Source: Anaerolineae bacterium
GTDB taxonomy: Bacteria > Chloroflexota > Anaerolineae > Promineifilales > Promineifilaceae
Reading direction: 5' to 3'
Assembly (NCBI GenBank): GCA_023954475.1
Contig: JAMLHW010000001.1
Location: 434,001-498,000, forward strand
Length of the DNA stretch: 64,000 nt
Below are positions 1-10,102 of the stretch, one piece after another. The position numbers and the translations under genes were made by a program. Numbering within the stretch: the stretch's first letter is position 1; each line of letters opens with the position of its first letter. Below the pieces are notes generated by a model that was not told the DNA's origin, did no database searches, and saw nothing but the letters and a program-made list of their open reading frames with translations.

Positions 1-573
1 AGGTTTGTGTCGAATATCTTCCCACTGCTTGACCACACTCAACGCCATCTGACCGAGTGCCACAAATACAAATAACAGCGGTGCATCGCGCCAGAACAAA
101 ATGCCGACCAAACAGGCAACTGCCAGGAGTGTTGCCCAGCCGTTGTTATCCAGCACCAGCATCCAAAAGATGAGCATCAGAATGACCGGAACCGAATAAG
201 TTGCCAGTGACAGGCCAATCCAGACACCAAACATGGTTGCCAACGCTTTGCCGCCGCGAAATTTCAGGAGTGGAGAAAACGCGTGCCCGATGGGTGGTGC
301 CATCGCTACGAGAAACATGGGCCAGCCGCGCCATCCCCACTGTTGGTAAGCCAACCCAACGGGCAATGCCCCTTTAGCAATATCCAGCAACATTGCCACG
401 ACAAACAAGCCGCGGCTACCGGCGCGCATGACGTTGGTTGCGCCGGGATTGTTGTCACCGTAATCGCGAATATCTGTTTTCAGGCCAATACGACCGATCC
501 ACACACTGAAAGGCAGTGCGCCGAGCAGAAATGCAAAGGCGATCCAGAGTAGTTGTTGCGTGAGTGTCGGCAT
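1..573 (-). CDS. plsY: Glycerol-3-phosphate acyltransferase PlsY, 3' end cut by window edge
   Basis: The reading frame stays open from an ATG at 573 to the left edge (191 codons seen). PlsY is a polytopic membrane enzyme that moves the acyl group of acyl-phosphate to glycerol-3-phosphate, the first acylation in phospholipid synthesis. The three PlsY signatures are visible: an N-terminal membrane segment ending in GALPFSVWIGR, the RDYGDNNPGATNVMRAG block (family form SGNIGATN) near residues 37-53, and the GHAFSPLLKFRGGKALAT block near residues 98-115 that carries the catalytic or phosphate-binding residues. Several further hydrophobic segments follow. It starts 14 bases after the lycopene cyclase stop, so it is probably co-transcribed with the carotenoid genes. 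The stop codon lies outside the window. Confidence 0.93.
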   Translation of the reverse strand, partial: MPTLTQQLLWIAFAFLLGALPFSVWIGRIGLKTDIRDYGDNNPGATNVMRAGSRGLFVVAMLLDIAKGALPVGLAYQQWGWRGWPMFLVAMAPPIGHAFSPLLKFRGGKALATMFGVWIGLSLATYSVPVILMLIFWMLVLDNNGWATLLAVACLVGILFWRDAPLLFVFVALGQMALSVVKQWEDIRHKP

Positions 574-587
574 GCACTGGTCACCGT

Positions 588-1418
588 TCAAATTTCACTG
601 TTTACAATGCCATCAGGTTTGTGTTTGGAAGATTTTCGGCCGAAACGCGTTTTCAGGTAAGTCAACCGAGGCTGGCTGTCTTTGGCCAATGCCAGTGTCA
701 TGCCGAAAACAACCAGTATATTGGTCAGCATAAAGAATATCAATTCTTCTATGGGTAAAATGCCGCCGATTAACCATTCCAGCGATTGCTCAGGGTTGAT
801 AGTCCATGTACCTGAACCGATGGCAATCGCATCGGCCGATGCCAGAAAAAGCGTTGGAATCAGAATCGCAGGCAACACAATGCGCCGATAGCGCCACAAA
901 ATGTCAGCCCCGAACCACAACTGCAACATGATTGGGATGAGCGCCCAACTTAACTCCAGGGAAAGGTACGTGCCTGGCCCCCACCGACTGAGCAACAGCA
1001 CGACTGATCCCAACCAGACCACACCTGTTACGCCCACTACCCAACTGCGCAGTCGTGGGTTTGGATTACCGTCACCGTCATGTTGGCGTAACCAGCTCGA
1101 CCGCTGCATCAACAACAGCAGGAACAAACCGGTCATGATCGGTTGCAGAACGAAAAAAGTGTATTCCTCAATTGGTACCCATCCAATCGTGATTCCGGTT
1201 ACCAGAGCGGGGTCATACCACCAGACGCGTGTCGCGACGAGATAGTTGTCCCACGGGGTGGTGTAGATGAGTGCTAAAACGACGTGCAACGCGATAATCA
1301 CCAACGGCGAATAGGTCTGCACGGCGGACGGCAGTTTATCGCGCCGCCACACTTGCAGCGCGAGTAAGATCACAATGGGAATAATCAAAAAAATGGCGAG
1401 AAATCCAAAATAGCTCAC
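588..1418 (-). CDS. crtY: Lycopene cyclase, fused CrtYc-CrtYd type
   Basis: A 276-residue integral membrane protein of the small lycopene cyclase domain family, which adds beta rings to the ends of lycopene. The family half-unit appears twice, as in fused CrtYc/CrtYd enzymes. The first copy has PWDNYLVATRVWWY followed by GWVPIEEYTFFVLQP (about residues 55-95). The second copy ends in GGILPIEELIFFMLTN (about residues 215-232). The paired Pro-Ile-Glu-Glu motifs are the hallmark. At least six hydrophobic stretches are visible. It is the fourth gene after crtB, crtI and a P450, so cyclised and possibly oxygenated carotenoids are the likely products. Whether it makes mono- or bicyclic ends cannot be read from sequence. 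Confidence 0.92.
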   Translation of the reverse strand: MSYFGFLAIFLIIPIVILLALQVWRRDKLPSAVQTYSPLVIIALHVVLALIYTTPWDNYLVATRVWWYDPALVTGITIGWVPIEEYTFFVLQPIMTGLFLLLLMQRSSWLRQHDGDGNPNPRLRSWVVGVTGVVWLGSVVLLLSRWGPGTYLSLELSWALIPIMLQLWFGADILWRYRRIVLPAILIPTLFLASADAIAIGSGTWTINPEQSLEWLIGGILPIEELIFFMLTNILVVFGMTLALAKDSQPRLTYLKTRFGRKSSKHKPDGIVNSEI

Positions 1419-1459
1419 ATTAATTTCCTCTGTTGGGCGGATTACCGACTCACCTTAGC

Positions 1460-2827
1460 TTACGATCGTTTGTGGACCCGTATCTTAACGCCGGGACGTG
1501 GTTCGAGCGTCGCGCCCATATGTGGATGCACTTTATTTTGCAATGGTTCGAGTTCAAATTGTTGCAATACCCGTGCCATGATCACTTTCGCCTCAATTTG
1601 CGAGAACGCAGCACCGATACAATTTCGTGGCCCACCGCCGAACGGCACATAGGCGAGCGCAGGTCGTTTCTCGCGGATGTGTGGGCAAAACCGCTCCGGC
1701 TCGAACTTGTCCGGATTTTCCCACTGTTCCGGATCGCGATGCGTTGTGTAGATGGAGTACATCACGCGCGACTGCTCTGGAATCTGGTACGCATCGATGG
1801 GAATATCGGTATTGGCGCGGCGGTTGCCGATGTGAATGGGTGGGTACATGCGCAGGGTTTCTTTGATTACCTGGTCGCAGTAACTGAGTGGGTGCATGTG
1901 CTCTTCGGCCGGTTGATCTGTGCCAATGACTGTGTCGATTTCAGTTTGAACCTGCATCAGCGTGTCGGGGTGCGTGCCCAGCATGACCCAAATCCATGCC
2001 ATGAGCGCTGTACTTGTGTCATGACCGGCGATCATCATTGTCAGCAACTGGTCACGGATCAAATCGTCTGTCATGGCGGGATGGGCGATCAGACGGCCCA
2101 GTAGATCATCGGCCGAACCCATTTGTGAATTGTTCCGCCGCTCACGAATAATCCGATAGAGATAGTCATCGACTGTTTTGATCGCCCGCCGGTATTGCGG
2201 ACGCGGCATAGTCGGCCACACAATCCACAAACCGGGCGATATGTATTTGAGCAATTTGAGGATTGGCTTCCACAAACGCTCCATATCTGGCATGAAATCG
2301 ACGCCGTACAATGTGCGCATCAGAATTAGTAGCGCCACTTTGCGCATTTCGACGAGCATGTCTACCGTTTGGCCATCCCGCCATTGTGTGATGACGCGAT
2401 CTGTTTCGGCCGACATCGCCGGAACATGTTGTGGGACTGCACGGCGCACGAGCGCCGGATTCATCAAATCGCGATACAGATCGTGTTCGTCGCCGTCGAC
2501 TACAAGCACACCCCGCCGCAACAGCCCGGTAACCGCGTCGCTTTCTGTACGCCAGTCAAACTGATCGCGTTGTGATACGAGCATCTTGCGATTGTTTTCC
2601 GGCCCGACAAGGACAATAGGCTGGAAACCGGGCAAAGTGACCTTGAACAGTGCTCCCACATTGGTGTGCATGCTGCGCAGCGCAGCCAAAAACGAGCGCG
2701 CACGCAGCATGTCTTTAAGAACGTCGAGACCGGTTTCACTGCCCGCAGTTGGGATGGGTTTGTAATCTGTTGTCACGGAAAACTCCGCTGATGTACCTCG
2801 ATCAGGCTGGAACGCGGATAAAATCAC
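1460..2827 (-). CDS. Cytochrome P450 of the carotenoid cluster
   Basis: A 455-residue cytochrome P450. Visible elements are the I-helix oxygen-activation motif AGHDTS with the following [14 protein letters not shown], the K-helix ETLRMYPP (Glu-x-x-Arg), the PERF block, and the heme-binding loop [14 protein letters not shown] with the cysteine ligand. No N-terminal membrane anchor is evident, so it is probably soluble. It overlaps the 3' end of crtI by 26 bases and precedes the lycopene cyclase, so it belongs to the crt operon. No CrtR- or CrtZ-type hydroxylase is seen here, so ring hydroxylation or ketolation of carotene is the natural inference. CYP175A1 of Thermus, a beta-carotene 3-hydroxylase, is a precedent. 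Substrate is not proven by sequence. Confidence 0.9.
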   Translation of the reverse strand: MILSAFQPDRGTSAEFSVTTDYKPIPTAGSETGLDVLKDMLRARSFLAALRSMHTNVGALFKVTLPGFQPIVLVGPENNRKMLVSQRDQFDWRTESDAVTGLLRRGVLVVDGDEHDLYRDLMNPALVRRAVPQHVPAMSAETDRVITQWRDGQTVDMLVEMRKVALLILMRTLYGVDFMPDMERLWKPILKLLKYISPGLWIVWPTMPRPQYRRAIKTVDDYLYRIIRERRNNSQMGSADDLLGRLIAHPAMTDDLIRDQLLTMMIAGHDTSTALMAWIWVMLGTHPDTLMQVQTEIDTVIGTDQPAEEHMHPLSYCDQVIKETLRMYPPIHIGNRRANTDIPIDAYQIPEQSRVMYSIYTTHRDPEQWENPDKFEPERFCPHIREKRPALAYVPFGGGPRNCIGAAFSQIEAKVIMARVLQQFELEPLQNKVHPHMGATLEPRPGVKIRVHKRS

Positions 2828-4352
2828 TGATTGGTTCGAGCTTGCGCGGGATGGGTTTTTCGGCCGAAGCCGCTATGATCAAATCCTGCGCAATAATAGA
2901 CGACGACAGTACACCAGGCAAACCCGCGCCCGGATGTGTGCCCGCGCCGACAAAATACAGATTATCGATATTTTCGTGACGGTTGTGGGGACGGAACCAG
3001 GCTGATTGTGCCAAAATCGGTTCAATCGAAAACGCAGCGCCCATCGTACTGTTTAAGGTGTCCCGGAAATGGAGCGGGTCGATGACATGTTCCGCGATGA
3101 TATTCTCCTGCAAATCAGGCAGGTAATTGTCTTCCAGAAACTGCATAATCGCATCGCGATAACGCGGGGCTTCGACCGTCCAATCGACATCGGCGCCGAG
3201 ATGCGGCACGGGAGACAACACGTAAAAACTCTCACATCCCTCTGGTGCCATCGACGGATCGGTTATCGACGGCATGTGCAGATAAAGAGAGAAATCTTCG
3301 GCAAGCACTTTATTTTTGAAGATGTCGGTGAGATGGCTTTTATACCGTTCACCCAGAATAATATTGTGGTGGGCAAGTTTCGTACCGACATTGTACCGTT
3401 TCTTTGTGCCAAAATAGATGACGAACAAAGACATACTGTAGCGTGTCAGCTTGTTGAAACGAAAATCAGAGTTGCGCACGCCACGATGCTTCTTGTCGAT
3501 CAAATTGAGATTGGTCCAAGCGACATCGGCGTTGGAGATGACGTGGTCGGCGTAGAAAACGCGGCCATCTTCGAGACGGATGCCTTTTGCTCTGCCCTTC
3601 TCGACAATAATTTCGGCAACGGCACTGTTCAGATGGAATTGTCCACCCAGTTCTTCGGTGAAACGGGCCAGCCCGTCGACGAGCGCGCCTGTGCCGCCCA
3701 TGACGTAATCGACACCCCATTCGCGCTCCAGATAGTGGATCATGGCATAAATCGAAGTCGTGGTAAATGGATTGCCGCCGATAAACAAGGGGTGGAACGT
3801 GAAGCAGAAGCGCAGGAAGTCGTCTTCAATAAATTGGCTAACGTAATTGTAGACTGTTTTGTACGATTGCAGCTTGATCAAGTCGGGTGCAACGCGCAGC
3901 ATGTCGCCGATTTTGAGGAACGGTTTGTCAGCGAGTTCGACGAAACCCTTCTCGAAAATTGCCCTGGTCGTAGCCATGAATCGCTTATAACCTTCTACAT
4001 CAGCCGGATTGCGCTTGCGAATCTCCTCATAAATGAAATCGGGATCATCGTTGTAGTCAAACGAGACACCTTTGTTGTCGAAGATGCGGTAAAAAGGATT
4101 CAACGACTTGAACTCGACATAATCTTCCCGTTTGCGACCGCCCAGTTCGAAGATGTCGTCGAACATGAACGGTGCTGTGATTACCGTCGGGCCCCCGTCG
4201 AATTTGAAGCCGTTTTGTTCGTAGACATAGGCGCGTCCACCGAGTTTGTCGCGTTTTTCAAACACGTCGACATCGTAGCCGAGTGCAGACAGACGTGCAG
4301 CCGCGCCTAAGCCACCAAAACCACTACCGATAATGATTATTTTTTGAGACAT
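2802..4352 (-). CDS. crtI: Phytoene desaturase CrtI
   Basis: A 516-residue FAD-dependent carotenoid desaturase that converts phytoene toward lycopene by repeated dehydrogenation. The N-terminal dinucleotide-binding fold is clear: [17 protein letters not shown] at residues 4-20, then the Glu at the end of the second strand ([14 protein letters not shown]). The substrate-entry block [17 protein letters not shown] follows. The C-terminal FAD signature is [20 protein letters not shown] near residues 465-485. It lies 48 bases after the phytoene synthase stop and overlaps the P450 start, an operon arrangement that supplies lycopene to the cyclase and P450. Some close relatives are diapophytoene enzymes, but CrtB and the cyclase argue for the C40 pathway. 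Confidence 0.96.
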   Translation of the reverse strand: MSQKIIIIGSGFGGLGAAARLSALGYDVDVFEKRDKLGGRAYVYEQNGFKFDGGPTVITAPFMFDDIFELGGRKREDYVEFKSLNPFYRIFDNKGVSFDYNDDPDFIYEEIRKRNPADVEGYKRFMATTRAIFEKGFVELADKPFLKIGDMLRVAPDLIKLQSYKTVYNYVSQFIEDDFLRFCFTFHPLFIGGNPFTTTSIYAMIHYLEREWGVDYVMGGTGALVDGLARFTEELGGQFHLNSAVAEIIVEKGRAKGIRLEDGRVFYADHVISNADVAWTNLNLIDKKHRGVRNSDFRFNKLTRYSMSLFVIYFGTKKRYNVGTKLAHHNIILGERYKSHLTDIFKNKVLAEDFSLYLHMPSITDPSMAPEGCESFYVLSPVPHLGADVDWTVEAPRYRDAIMQFLEDNYLPDLQENIIAEHVIDPLHFRDTLNSTMGAAFSIEPILAQSAWFRPHNRHENIDNLYFVGAGTHPGAGLPGVLSSSIIAQDLIIAASAEKPIPRKLEPISDFIRVPA

Positions 4353-4400
4353 GACTTCCTTTCCCCCGTAATTTGTCGAACAAGATGTCCGGACGATCTA

Positions 4401-5345
4401 TTAGTATCCTCTGCGACGCGCACGCCAGTAGATGCCTGGAAGGCGGCGCAATTTTTGTTGTTTGTCAAGATGTGCGCGGTAGGTGAAATTGTTGTAGTCG
4501 TTGGCTTCGATGTCGATCAGGATGGCGCGATAGAGTTCCGCCGCTGCAGCAACGGCGAAGCGTCCCTTTTTGCCGAGCAGGGCAATTCCGGGCAATGATT
4601 CGGCGTAAAGCTGGCGGGTGCGTTCAATCTGGAACGCCATGAAGTTGCGCCAGCGGTTGTCGACAACGCCGGCGGCAATGTCGTCTTCGGTGAGCTGGAA
4701 GGTGTGCAGGTCTTCGAGGGGCAGATAAATTCGGCCGATACGCCAGTCATCCCCTACGTCGCGCAAGATATTGGTGAGCTGCAGTGCAACGCCGAGCTTA
4801 ATAGCATACGGAATTGCTTCGCGTCCCTCATAGCCGGTAATGTGCATTGCCATCAGACCCACAGTTGACGCAACACCGTAACAGTATTCGGCTAGCTCGG
4901 AGAACGTTTCATACCGTTTTTGCGACACGTCACGCGTAACGCCGTCCAGCAACTGTTCGCCATACCGGATAGGAATATTGTACCGTGAACGCGCATCGGC
5001 CCACGCAGTCGCCACCAACTCATCGGAAGCCGGACGTTGCGAAAATGCCTGGCGTCGCCATGCTTGCAATGCCGGGCGCGGATCGTCCGTAGCATTGTCG
5101 ACGATGTCGTCAGAGACGCGACAAAATGCGTACAAAGCACGCATGGCACGTCGCTCGTCACCGGGTAGCAGGGCTGATGCCGTATAAAAGGTACGACTGT
5201 GTTCATGGGTCAATTTTTCGCAATGCGCATAGGCCGTGTCCATGTGTGACGGTTCTGCCCATGCCAAATCGAAGGGCTGATGTGATGCTAGCGCCTCAAA
5301 TGCCCGGTCCAGTAATTGATTTTCCCATGTAACTTGTACAGTCAT
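4401..5345 (-). CDS. crtB: Phytoene synthase CrtB
   Basis: A 314-residue squalene/phytoene synthase family enzyme that joins two geranylgeranyl diphosphates to phytoene. Both Asp-rich prenyl-diphosphate/Mg sites are visible: ALYAFCRVSDDIVDN near residues 70-85 and LTNILRDVGDDWRIGRIYLP near residues 190-210. It is the first gene of the leftward carotenoid operon. AGGAG ends about 10 bases before the ATG at 5345, and a sigma70-like promoter is at 5442-5470. No GGPP synthase gene is visible, so the precursor enzyme must be encoded elsewhere. Confidence 0.96.
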   Translation of the reverse strand: MTVQVTWENQLLDRAFEALASHQPFDLAWAEPSHMDTAYAHCEKLTHEHSRTFYTASALLPGDERRAMRALYAFCRVSDDIVDNATDDPRPALQAWRRQAFSQRPASDELVATAWADARSRYNIPIRYGEQLLDGVTRDVSQKRYETFSELAEYCYGVASTVGLMAMHITGYEGREAIPYAIKLGVALQLTNILRDVGDDWRIGRIYLPLEDLHTFQLTEDDIAAGVVDNRWRNFMAFQIERTRQLYAESLPGIALLGKKGRFAVAAAAELYRAILIDIEANDYNNFTYRAHLDKQQKLRRLPGIYWRARRRGY

Positions 5346-5441
5346 AGTCGGAATGCTCCTTTGTTTATCGCTGTAGCTGGTAACCCTTTCTGCAAAACAA
5401 GTTAGCCGCTGTGACAGTGGTTTTTGGTCGTTACGAGTTTA

Positions 5442-5470
5442 ATCATAACCGCCAAAGATAAATCTGTCAA
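5442..5470 (-). promoter_or_regulatory. Sigma70-type promoter of the carotenoid operon
   Basis: Read on the minus strand, TTGACA (5470-5465) is followed after exactly 17 bases by TATGAT (5447-5442). This matches the -35 consensus at 6 of 6 positions and the -10 at 5 of 6. The predicted start near 5435 gives a leader of about 90 bases before crtB. The surrounding gap (5346-5618) is AT-rich and holds no gene. A light-, redox- or CarH/LitR-type operator was not recognised. Confidence 0.75.
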
Positions 5471-5618
5471 TAAAATATCCATATTTTGTCTATATGTATT
5501 GTGTTATATTAGCTTCTGCGGCCGAGATCACCGTTTTTTTACAGTATACGCGTATGATGCTGTTATTCAGCGAAGTTGTATCATATTTGGTTTAAGTGCA
5601 AATGTCCATCGCTACCGA

Positions 5619-7757
5619 TTATTTGTTTTTGGGCCAGGCCAGGCTGATACGATTGCGTTGTGTGTCAACTGACTTGATGACAACGTCGATGATGTCACCT
5701 ACATTCAGTGTCACTTTTCGTGGAATCTGGCTGCGGTGTAACAGCCCGTCGCGTTTGACACCGATGTCGATAAACACGCCGAAATCGACTATATTGCGTA
5801 CAGTACCTTGCACTTGCAATCCGGCGCTGAGTTGCTCTATATCGACAACGTCATCGCGCAGTAATGGCGTGGGCAAGTCTTCACGTGGATCGCGGCCCGG
5901 ACGCACGAGTTGTTCGCAAATATCGGTTAGCGTAGGTTCACCGGTTTCCAATTCGGCCGATAATTGTTTCAATGACGTTTTTTGCAATAGTGTGTCGATT
6001 CGTGCCTGTTTTTCGGCCGAATCCATCCCTACCAAATCAATCGCTGCCATTTCGAGCAGCGCCTGCGCTGTCTTATAGCTCTCCGGATGAATGGCACTCG
6101 CATCGAGTGGATTGTCGCCGTCGCGTATACGCAAAAAGCCGGCAGCCTGTTCAAACGTTTTTGGTCCGAGACCGGACACCTTGTGCAAACGACTGCGGTT
6201 GGCAAATGGGCCTTCTTCATCGCGATATGCGACGATTTTCTGCGACAAACTGGGGCCGATTCCAGCCACATACTGCAACAAAGCCGGCGATGCGGTGTTG
6301 ACGTCGACCCCGACGCGATTGACAACCAGCGTGACGACATCGGCCAGCGCTTCACTGAGCCGCATTTGATTGACATCGTGTTGATACAGACCAACGCCGA
6401 TGGATTGCGGATCGATTTTGACCAGTTCAGCCAACGGATCGAGTACGCGTCGGGCAATTGATACCGCCCCACGTAATGTCACATCCAGCTCAGGCAGTTC
6501 ACTGCGTGCGAGATCGCTGGCGCTGTAGACGCTGGCACCGGCTTCGTTGACCGTCAGATAATGCAGCGTGTCAAATGTGCGCGTCAATTCGGCGACCAAT
6601 TGCTCTGTTTCACGCGAAGCGGTGCCATTGCCTATGGCGATAACCGTAACGTCGTGACGGCGGACGAGCAGGGCGAGGCGTTTGAGCGCATCGTCTCTGT
6701 TCTTCTGCGGCTGATGGGGGTAAATGGTCGCTGTGTCGAGTAGCTTGCCGGTAGGATCGACGACGGCGACTTTGCAGCCGGTGCGGAATCCGGGATCAAT
6801 GCCAAGGACGACATGGCCGATGAGGGGTGGTTGGCTCAACAGGCCTTGCAGATTTTGGGCGAAGATGGCGATGGCGTGATTTTCGGCCGAATCAGTGAGT
6901 TCGCGGCGGACAGCACGCTCAATCGCTGGTTGCAAGAGTCGTTTACGAGCATCTTCGGTCGCTTTACGCAACTCATCTACCAGCGGTGAAAGGCGGTTTG
7001 GTCGTGCTGCAATGCGTAAGGCCAACAGCCAATCGTGTTCGCTGATTGATACAGAAACGGAAAGGATGCCTTCGTTTTCGCCGCGATTGATCGCCAATGT
7101 CTGATGGGGTCGGATGCTGCTAACCGGCTGCTCAAAGTCGTAATACAGTTTGTAGACAGCCTTGGGATCATCGCTCCCTTCCCTGCGGGTACAGGTCAAC
7201 ACACCTGATTGCATGGCGTGACGCCTTAAAGATTGGCGCGTTAGTGTATTGTCGGCAATCATTTGGGCTACAATATCGCGCGCACCGCTGAAAACATGCG
7301 CCGCTGTCGGGGCTTGTGGATTCAGATAATCAAAGCTCAGTTCGGCTGCCGTCGCATCGGTGACGGGTTGCTCCAGGATCAAGTCGGCAAATGGCTGCAA
7401 ACCAGCCTCGCGGGCAACATCGGCACGGGTTTGACGCCTGCGTTTGAACGGCGCGTAGATTTCCTCGAGATCGGTGAGGGTTTCGGCCGAATCGACTTGT
7501 GATTGAAGTTGTGGCGTTAACACTTCCTGTTCGGCTAAGGCGTTCAAGACAGTCTGGCGGCGCTCAGCCAGCGCACGCTCGTGCTTTAACCTCGCTGCCA
7601 GCAGTTGTACCTGTTCGTCGTCCAGTCCCCCCGTCACTTCTTTGCGGTAGCGGGCAATGAACGGCACAGTATTGCCTTCGTCGAGCAGCGCGACGGTTGC
7701 TGTCACCTGCGATTTTTTGAGCCTCAAAGCTGATGCAATTCTGGTAATTTCGTCCAT
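5619..7757 (-). CDS. tex: Transcription accessory protein Tex, S1 RNA-binding
   Basis: A 712-residue Tex-family nucleic-acid-binding protein linked to transcription and RNA metabolism. Domains in order: helical N-terminal Tex region (TVPFIARYRKEVTGGLDDEQ near residue 40), the YqgF/RNase H-like domain starting HVVLGIDPGFRTGCKVAVVDPTG, a helix-hairpin-helix pair (VNTASPALLQYVAGIGPSLS and HKVSGLGPKTFEQAAGFLRI), and a C-terminal S1 domain (VQGTVRNIVDFGVFIDIGVKRDGLLH). I chose the ATG at 7757 because the protein then begins MDEITRIASAL as in the family. An upstream GTG at 7793 would add 12 residues not typical of Tex and starts in the palindrome at 7797. Neither start has a strong ribosome site. 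Confidence 0.94.
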   Translation of the reverse strand: MDEITRIASALRLKKSQVTATVALLDEGNTVPFIARYRKEVTGGLDDEQVQLLAARLKHERALAERRQTVLNALAEQEVLTPQLQSQVDSAETLTDLEEIYAPFKRRRQTRADVAREAGLQPFADLILEQPVTDATAAELSFDYLNPQAPTAAHVFSGARDIVAQMIADNTLTRQSLRRHAMQSGVLTCTRREGSDDPKAVYKLYYDFEQPVSSIRPHQTLAINRGENEGILSVSVSISEHDWLLALRIAARPNRLSPLVDELRKATEDARKRLLQPAIERAVRRELTDSAENHAIAIFAQNLQGLLSQPPLIGHVVLGIDPGFRTGCKVAVVDPTGKLLDTATIYPHQPQKNRDDALKRLALLVRRHDVTVIAIGNGTASRETEQLVAELTRTFDTLHYLTVNEAGASVYSASDLARSELPELDVTLRGAVSIARRVLDPLAELVKIDPQSIGVGLYQHDVNQMRLSEALADVVTLVVNRVGVDVNTASPALLQYVAGIGPSLSQKIVAYRDEEGPFANRSRLHKVSGLGPKTFEQAAGFLRIRDGDNPLDASAIHPESYKTAQALLEMAAIDLVGMDSAEKQARIDTLLQKTSLKQLSAELETGEPTLTDICEQLVRPGRDPREDLPTPLLRDDVVDIEQLSAGLQVQGTVRNIVDFGVFIDIGVKRDGLLHRSQIPRKVTLNVGDIIDVVIKSVDTQRNRISLAWPKNK

Positions 7758-7974
7758 AGTTTGTTTTCTGCGATGTTTCAGACCAATCAACACGATTCGG
7801 CCGAATCCGAACGTCGCTTTCTCTACGTGGTGTAGCGGCAGTTGTTGCAGCCAATTGTAAAGGATATGGTCATATAAGGCACGGTTGATGTCAAGGAGTA
7901 AGGCACAAAAGACGTGAGCAGTTCATGCACTGCCTTTTCGGGTAAGAAGCGTAGTAGAAAGACAATTTCGTGTC

Positions 7975-8003
7975 TTGTGGTAACGATTGCCTTCTGTTAC
8001 TAT
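7975..8003 (+). promoter_or_regulatory. Candidate promoter for typA
   Basis: TTGTGG (7975-7980), a 17-base spacer, then TACTAT (7998-8003). The spacing is ideal, but the -35 matches only 3 to 4 positions. Transcription from here would include both hairpins in the leader. Confidence 0.4.
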
Positions 8004-8008
8004 TCTCA

Positions 8009-8033
8009 AGCCCTCGCCTCTAAGGTGAGGGCT
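8009..8033 (+). promoter_or_regulatory. Hairpin in the typA leader (or attenuator)
   Basis: AGCCCTCGCC and GGTGAGGGCT form a 10-bp stem with one G-T pair around a 5-base loop. Only TTTGC follows, so a strong intrinsic terminator is unlikely. It lies just downstream of the candidate promoter, so a leader structure or attenuator is possible. Confidence 0.45.
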
Positions 8034-8089
8034 TTGCATGTAAGCGACTGTCCGCAAATGAATTTGGGAATTGTACGGATGGTTTCTAG

Positions 8090-8109
8090 GACGCGGCTTT
8101 GACCGCGTC
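8090..8109 (+). promoter_or_regulatory. Hairpin just upstream of the typA start
   Basis: GACGCGG and CCGCGTC form a 7-bp GC-rich stem with a 6-base loop, ending 12 bases before the ATG at 8122. It occupies the place of a ribosome binding site, and no strong Shine-Dalgarno sequence is visible there. It could hinder or temperature-tune translation of TypA, but nothing beyond position supports that. Confidence 0.4.
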
Positions 8110-8121
8110 GGGACACAGAAA

Positions 8122-9990
8122 ATGAACGAGACCATGACCTTGATCGAGCGCAGCGATCTGCGCAATATTGCGATTATTGCCCATGTCGACCACGGCAAAA
8201 CGACCCTTGTCGACCAATTACTACGCCAATCACACACGTTTCGCGAAAATCAACGCGTTGCCGAACGCGTGATGGATTCCAACGATTTGGAGCGGGAGCG
8301 GGGCATTACCATACTTTCTAAAAACACGGCAATTGCTATCGAAGACCCGGAAACCGGACAGACAGTCAAGATCAACATCGTCGATACACCCGGTCACGCT
8401 GATTTCGGCGGCGAAGTGGAACGCGTACTCAACATGGTTGACGGTGTGTTGTTGCTGGTTGATGCGGCAGAAGGCCCGATGCCGCAAACGCGTTTTGTGC
8501 TGCGCAAAGCGCTGGAAATGGGTCATCGCGCTATCGTGGTCATCAACAAAGTCGACCGCAAAGACGCCGATCCCGATCGCGTGTTGGATGAGACATTTGA
8601 TTTGTTCATCGAATTAGGGGCAACGGAGGCACAGGCTGATTTTCCGGTCGTCTATTCTGTTGCCACTTACGGTGAAGCCGGCCTGACGCCGGAGCTCGGT
8701 CCTGACTTGCAGCCGATGTTTGAAACGATCTTGCGCGAAGTGCCGTGTCCGAAAGTAGCGATCGACGCGCCATTGCAAATGCTGGTGACGACGCTTGACT
8801 ATGACCGTTATCGTGGGTTGACGGCTATCGGCCGAATTTTCGCCGGTAAAATGAAGGTGGGACAACGTGTCGCACGCCTGACACTCGGCAACGACATTTT
8901 TTCCGAACAGGTGCGTTATCTCTACGTTCACCACGGCTTGCAACGTGTCGAAGTTGAATCAGCCATTGCCGGCGACATCGTTGCCATTTCAGGATTGGAC
9001 GCCATTGCTATCGGTGAAACATTAGCTGACTGGGATCATCCCATTCCATTGCCGGCTATCCATGTCGAAGAACCGACAGTGCGCATGAGCTTCAGCGTCA
9101 ACAATTCGCCCTTTGCCGGACGTGAAGGCAAGTACGTCACATCACGCCAGATACGTGAACGGTTGCTCGACGAATTGAAACAAAATGTGTCTCTGCGGGT
9201 AGATGAAACAGATGCCGCCGACACATTTATGGTTTCGGGTCGTGGCGAATTGCATCTGGCGATTTTGATCGAAACGATGCGCCGTGAAGGGTACGAATTC
9301 CAGGTGTCACGTCCTGAAGTGATTTTGCACACCAACGAGGACGGGCAAAAAGAGGAACCGTATGAAGAGGTCCATATCGAGACGTCACCTGATACAGTTG
9401 GCGTTGTCGTCGAAATGTTGGGTAAACGGCGCGGTGAAATGACCAATATGCGTGAGAGCAAAGGCGGTACGGTGGGACTGACCTACATCGTACCGACACG
9501 TGGATTGCTCGGATTCCGCTACCAGTTCCTGACGGCAACACGTGGTATGGGCACGATTCACACTATTTTCCATGGCTACGGCTTGATGGCCGGTGCAATC
9601 GAATCGCGGACACGCGGCTCGCTAGTTGCATCTGATTCGGGTACATCCAATTCGTACGGTTTGAAGAACGCTGAAGTACGCGGAGAATTGTTTATCGGTC
9701 CTGGTGTAGATGTCTACGAAGGCATGGTTGTCGGCGAGCATCAGCGTCCCGATGACCTCGGCGTCAATATCTGCAAGCTTAAACATTTGACCAATATGCG
9801 TGCTGCCAACAAAGATCAGACGACACGTCTGACGCCGCCTCGGCTGATGAGTCTGGACGAGAGTATCGAGTATCTGGCAGATGATGAGTTGTTGGAAGTG
9901 ACGCCGGAAAGTATGCGTATTCGCAAGCGTATTCTCAATACGAGTTTACGCGAACGGGCGGCGAAACGGGCCAAGCAGGAAGTCGCCTGA
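8122..9990 (+). CDS. typA: Ribosome-associated GTPase TypA/BipA
   Basis: A 622-residue translational GTPase of the EF-G/LepA superfamily, involved in ribosome assembly and stress-dependent translation. GTPase motifs: G1 [16 protein letters not shown]2 region with RERGITI, G3 [12 protein letters not shown]4 [10 protein letters not shown]. The EF-G-like domains follow, and the C-terminal TypA region contains [27 protein letters not shown] chose ATG 8122 ([15 protein letters not shown]). ATG 8134 is almost as likely. The longer frame from 8071 adds residues not seen in the family. It is divergent from tex and convergent with hemW. Confidence 0.95.
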   Translation: MNETMTLIERSDLRNIAIIAHVDHGKTTLVDQLLRQSHTFRENQRVAERVMDSNDLERERGITILSKNTAIAIEDPETGQTVKINIVDTPGHADFGGEVERVLNMVDGVLLLVDAAEGPMPQTRFVLRKALEMGHRAIVVINKVDRKDADPDRVLDETFDLFIELGATEAQADFPVVYSVATYGEAGLTPELGPDLQPMFETILREVPCPKVAIDAPLQMLVTTLDYDRYRGLTAIGRIFAGKMKVGQRVARLTLGNDIFSEQVRYLYVHHGLQRVEVESAIAGDIVAISGLDAIAIGETLADWDHPIPLPAIHVEEPTVRMSFSVNNSPFAGREGKYVTSRQIRERLLDELKQNVSLRVDETDAADTFMVSGRGELHLAILIETMRREGYEFQVSRPEVILHTNEDGQKEEPYEEVHIETSPDTVGVVVEMLGKRRGEMTNMRESKGGTVGLTYIVPTRGLLGFRYQFLTATRGMGTIHTIFHGYGLMAGAIESRTRGSLVASDSGTSNSYGLKNAEVRGELFIGPGVDVYEGMVVGEHQRPDDLGVNICKLKHLTNMRAANKDQTTRLTPPRLMSLDESIEYLADDELLEVTPESMRIRKRILNTSLRERAAKRAKQEVA

Positions 9991-10010
9991 TTTCGGCCGA
10001 ATAAAAATCC

Positions 10011-10102
10011 TTTTCCACCGATTGCCGGTCTGATCTGCCATGCGGATGGATCGGTTGGTTTGGCGTGATGATCCGCTTGCGCTTAAACCAGGCGGTGGAA
10101 AA
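10011..10102. terminator. Inverted repeat between convergent typA and hemW
   Basis: TTTTCCACCG (10011-10020) is repeated as CGGTGGAAAA (10093-10102), the second arm lying in the last codons of hemW. The 72-base loop has weaker internal complementarity. Position between convergent genes suggests a shared transcription end, but there is no classic U-run, so the call is tentative. Confidence 0.3.

Larger units (their letters stand above)
7758..8121. other. Gap between divergent tex and typA
   Basis: These 364 bases hold no coding frame I can support. They contain one TCGGCCGA copy (7797), a candidate rightward promoter (7975-8003) and two hairpin-forming sequences (8009-8033 and 8090-8109) before typA. 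A promoter for tex must also lie here, but I did not find a convincing one. Confidence 0.6.

Noticed and set aside
2868-4730. Long stretches without the octamer (2868-4730, 13337-15563, 17897-20532, 43616-45488) as signs of horizontal transfer
   Set aside because: With about 97 randomly placed copies the longest gap expected is about 3 kb, so gaps of 1.9 to 2.6 kb are not unusual.
8071-8121. Upstream extension of typA from 8071
   Set aside because: It encodes residues absent from the family and overlaps the leader hairpin.
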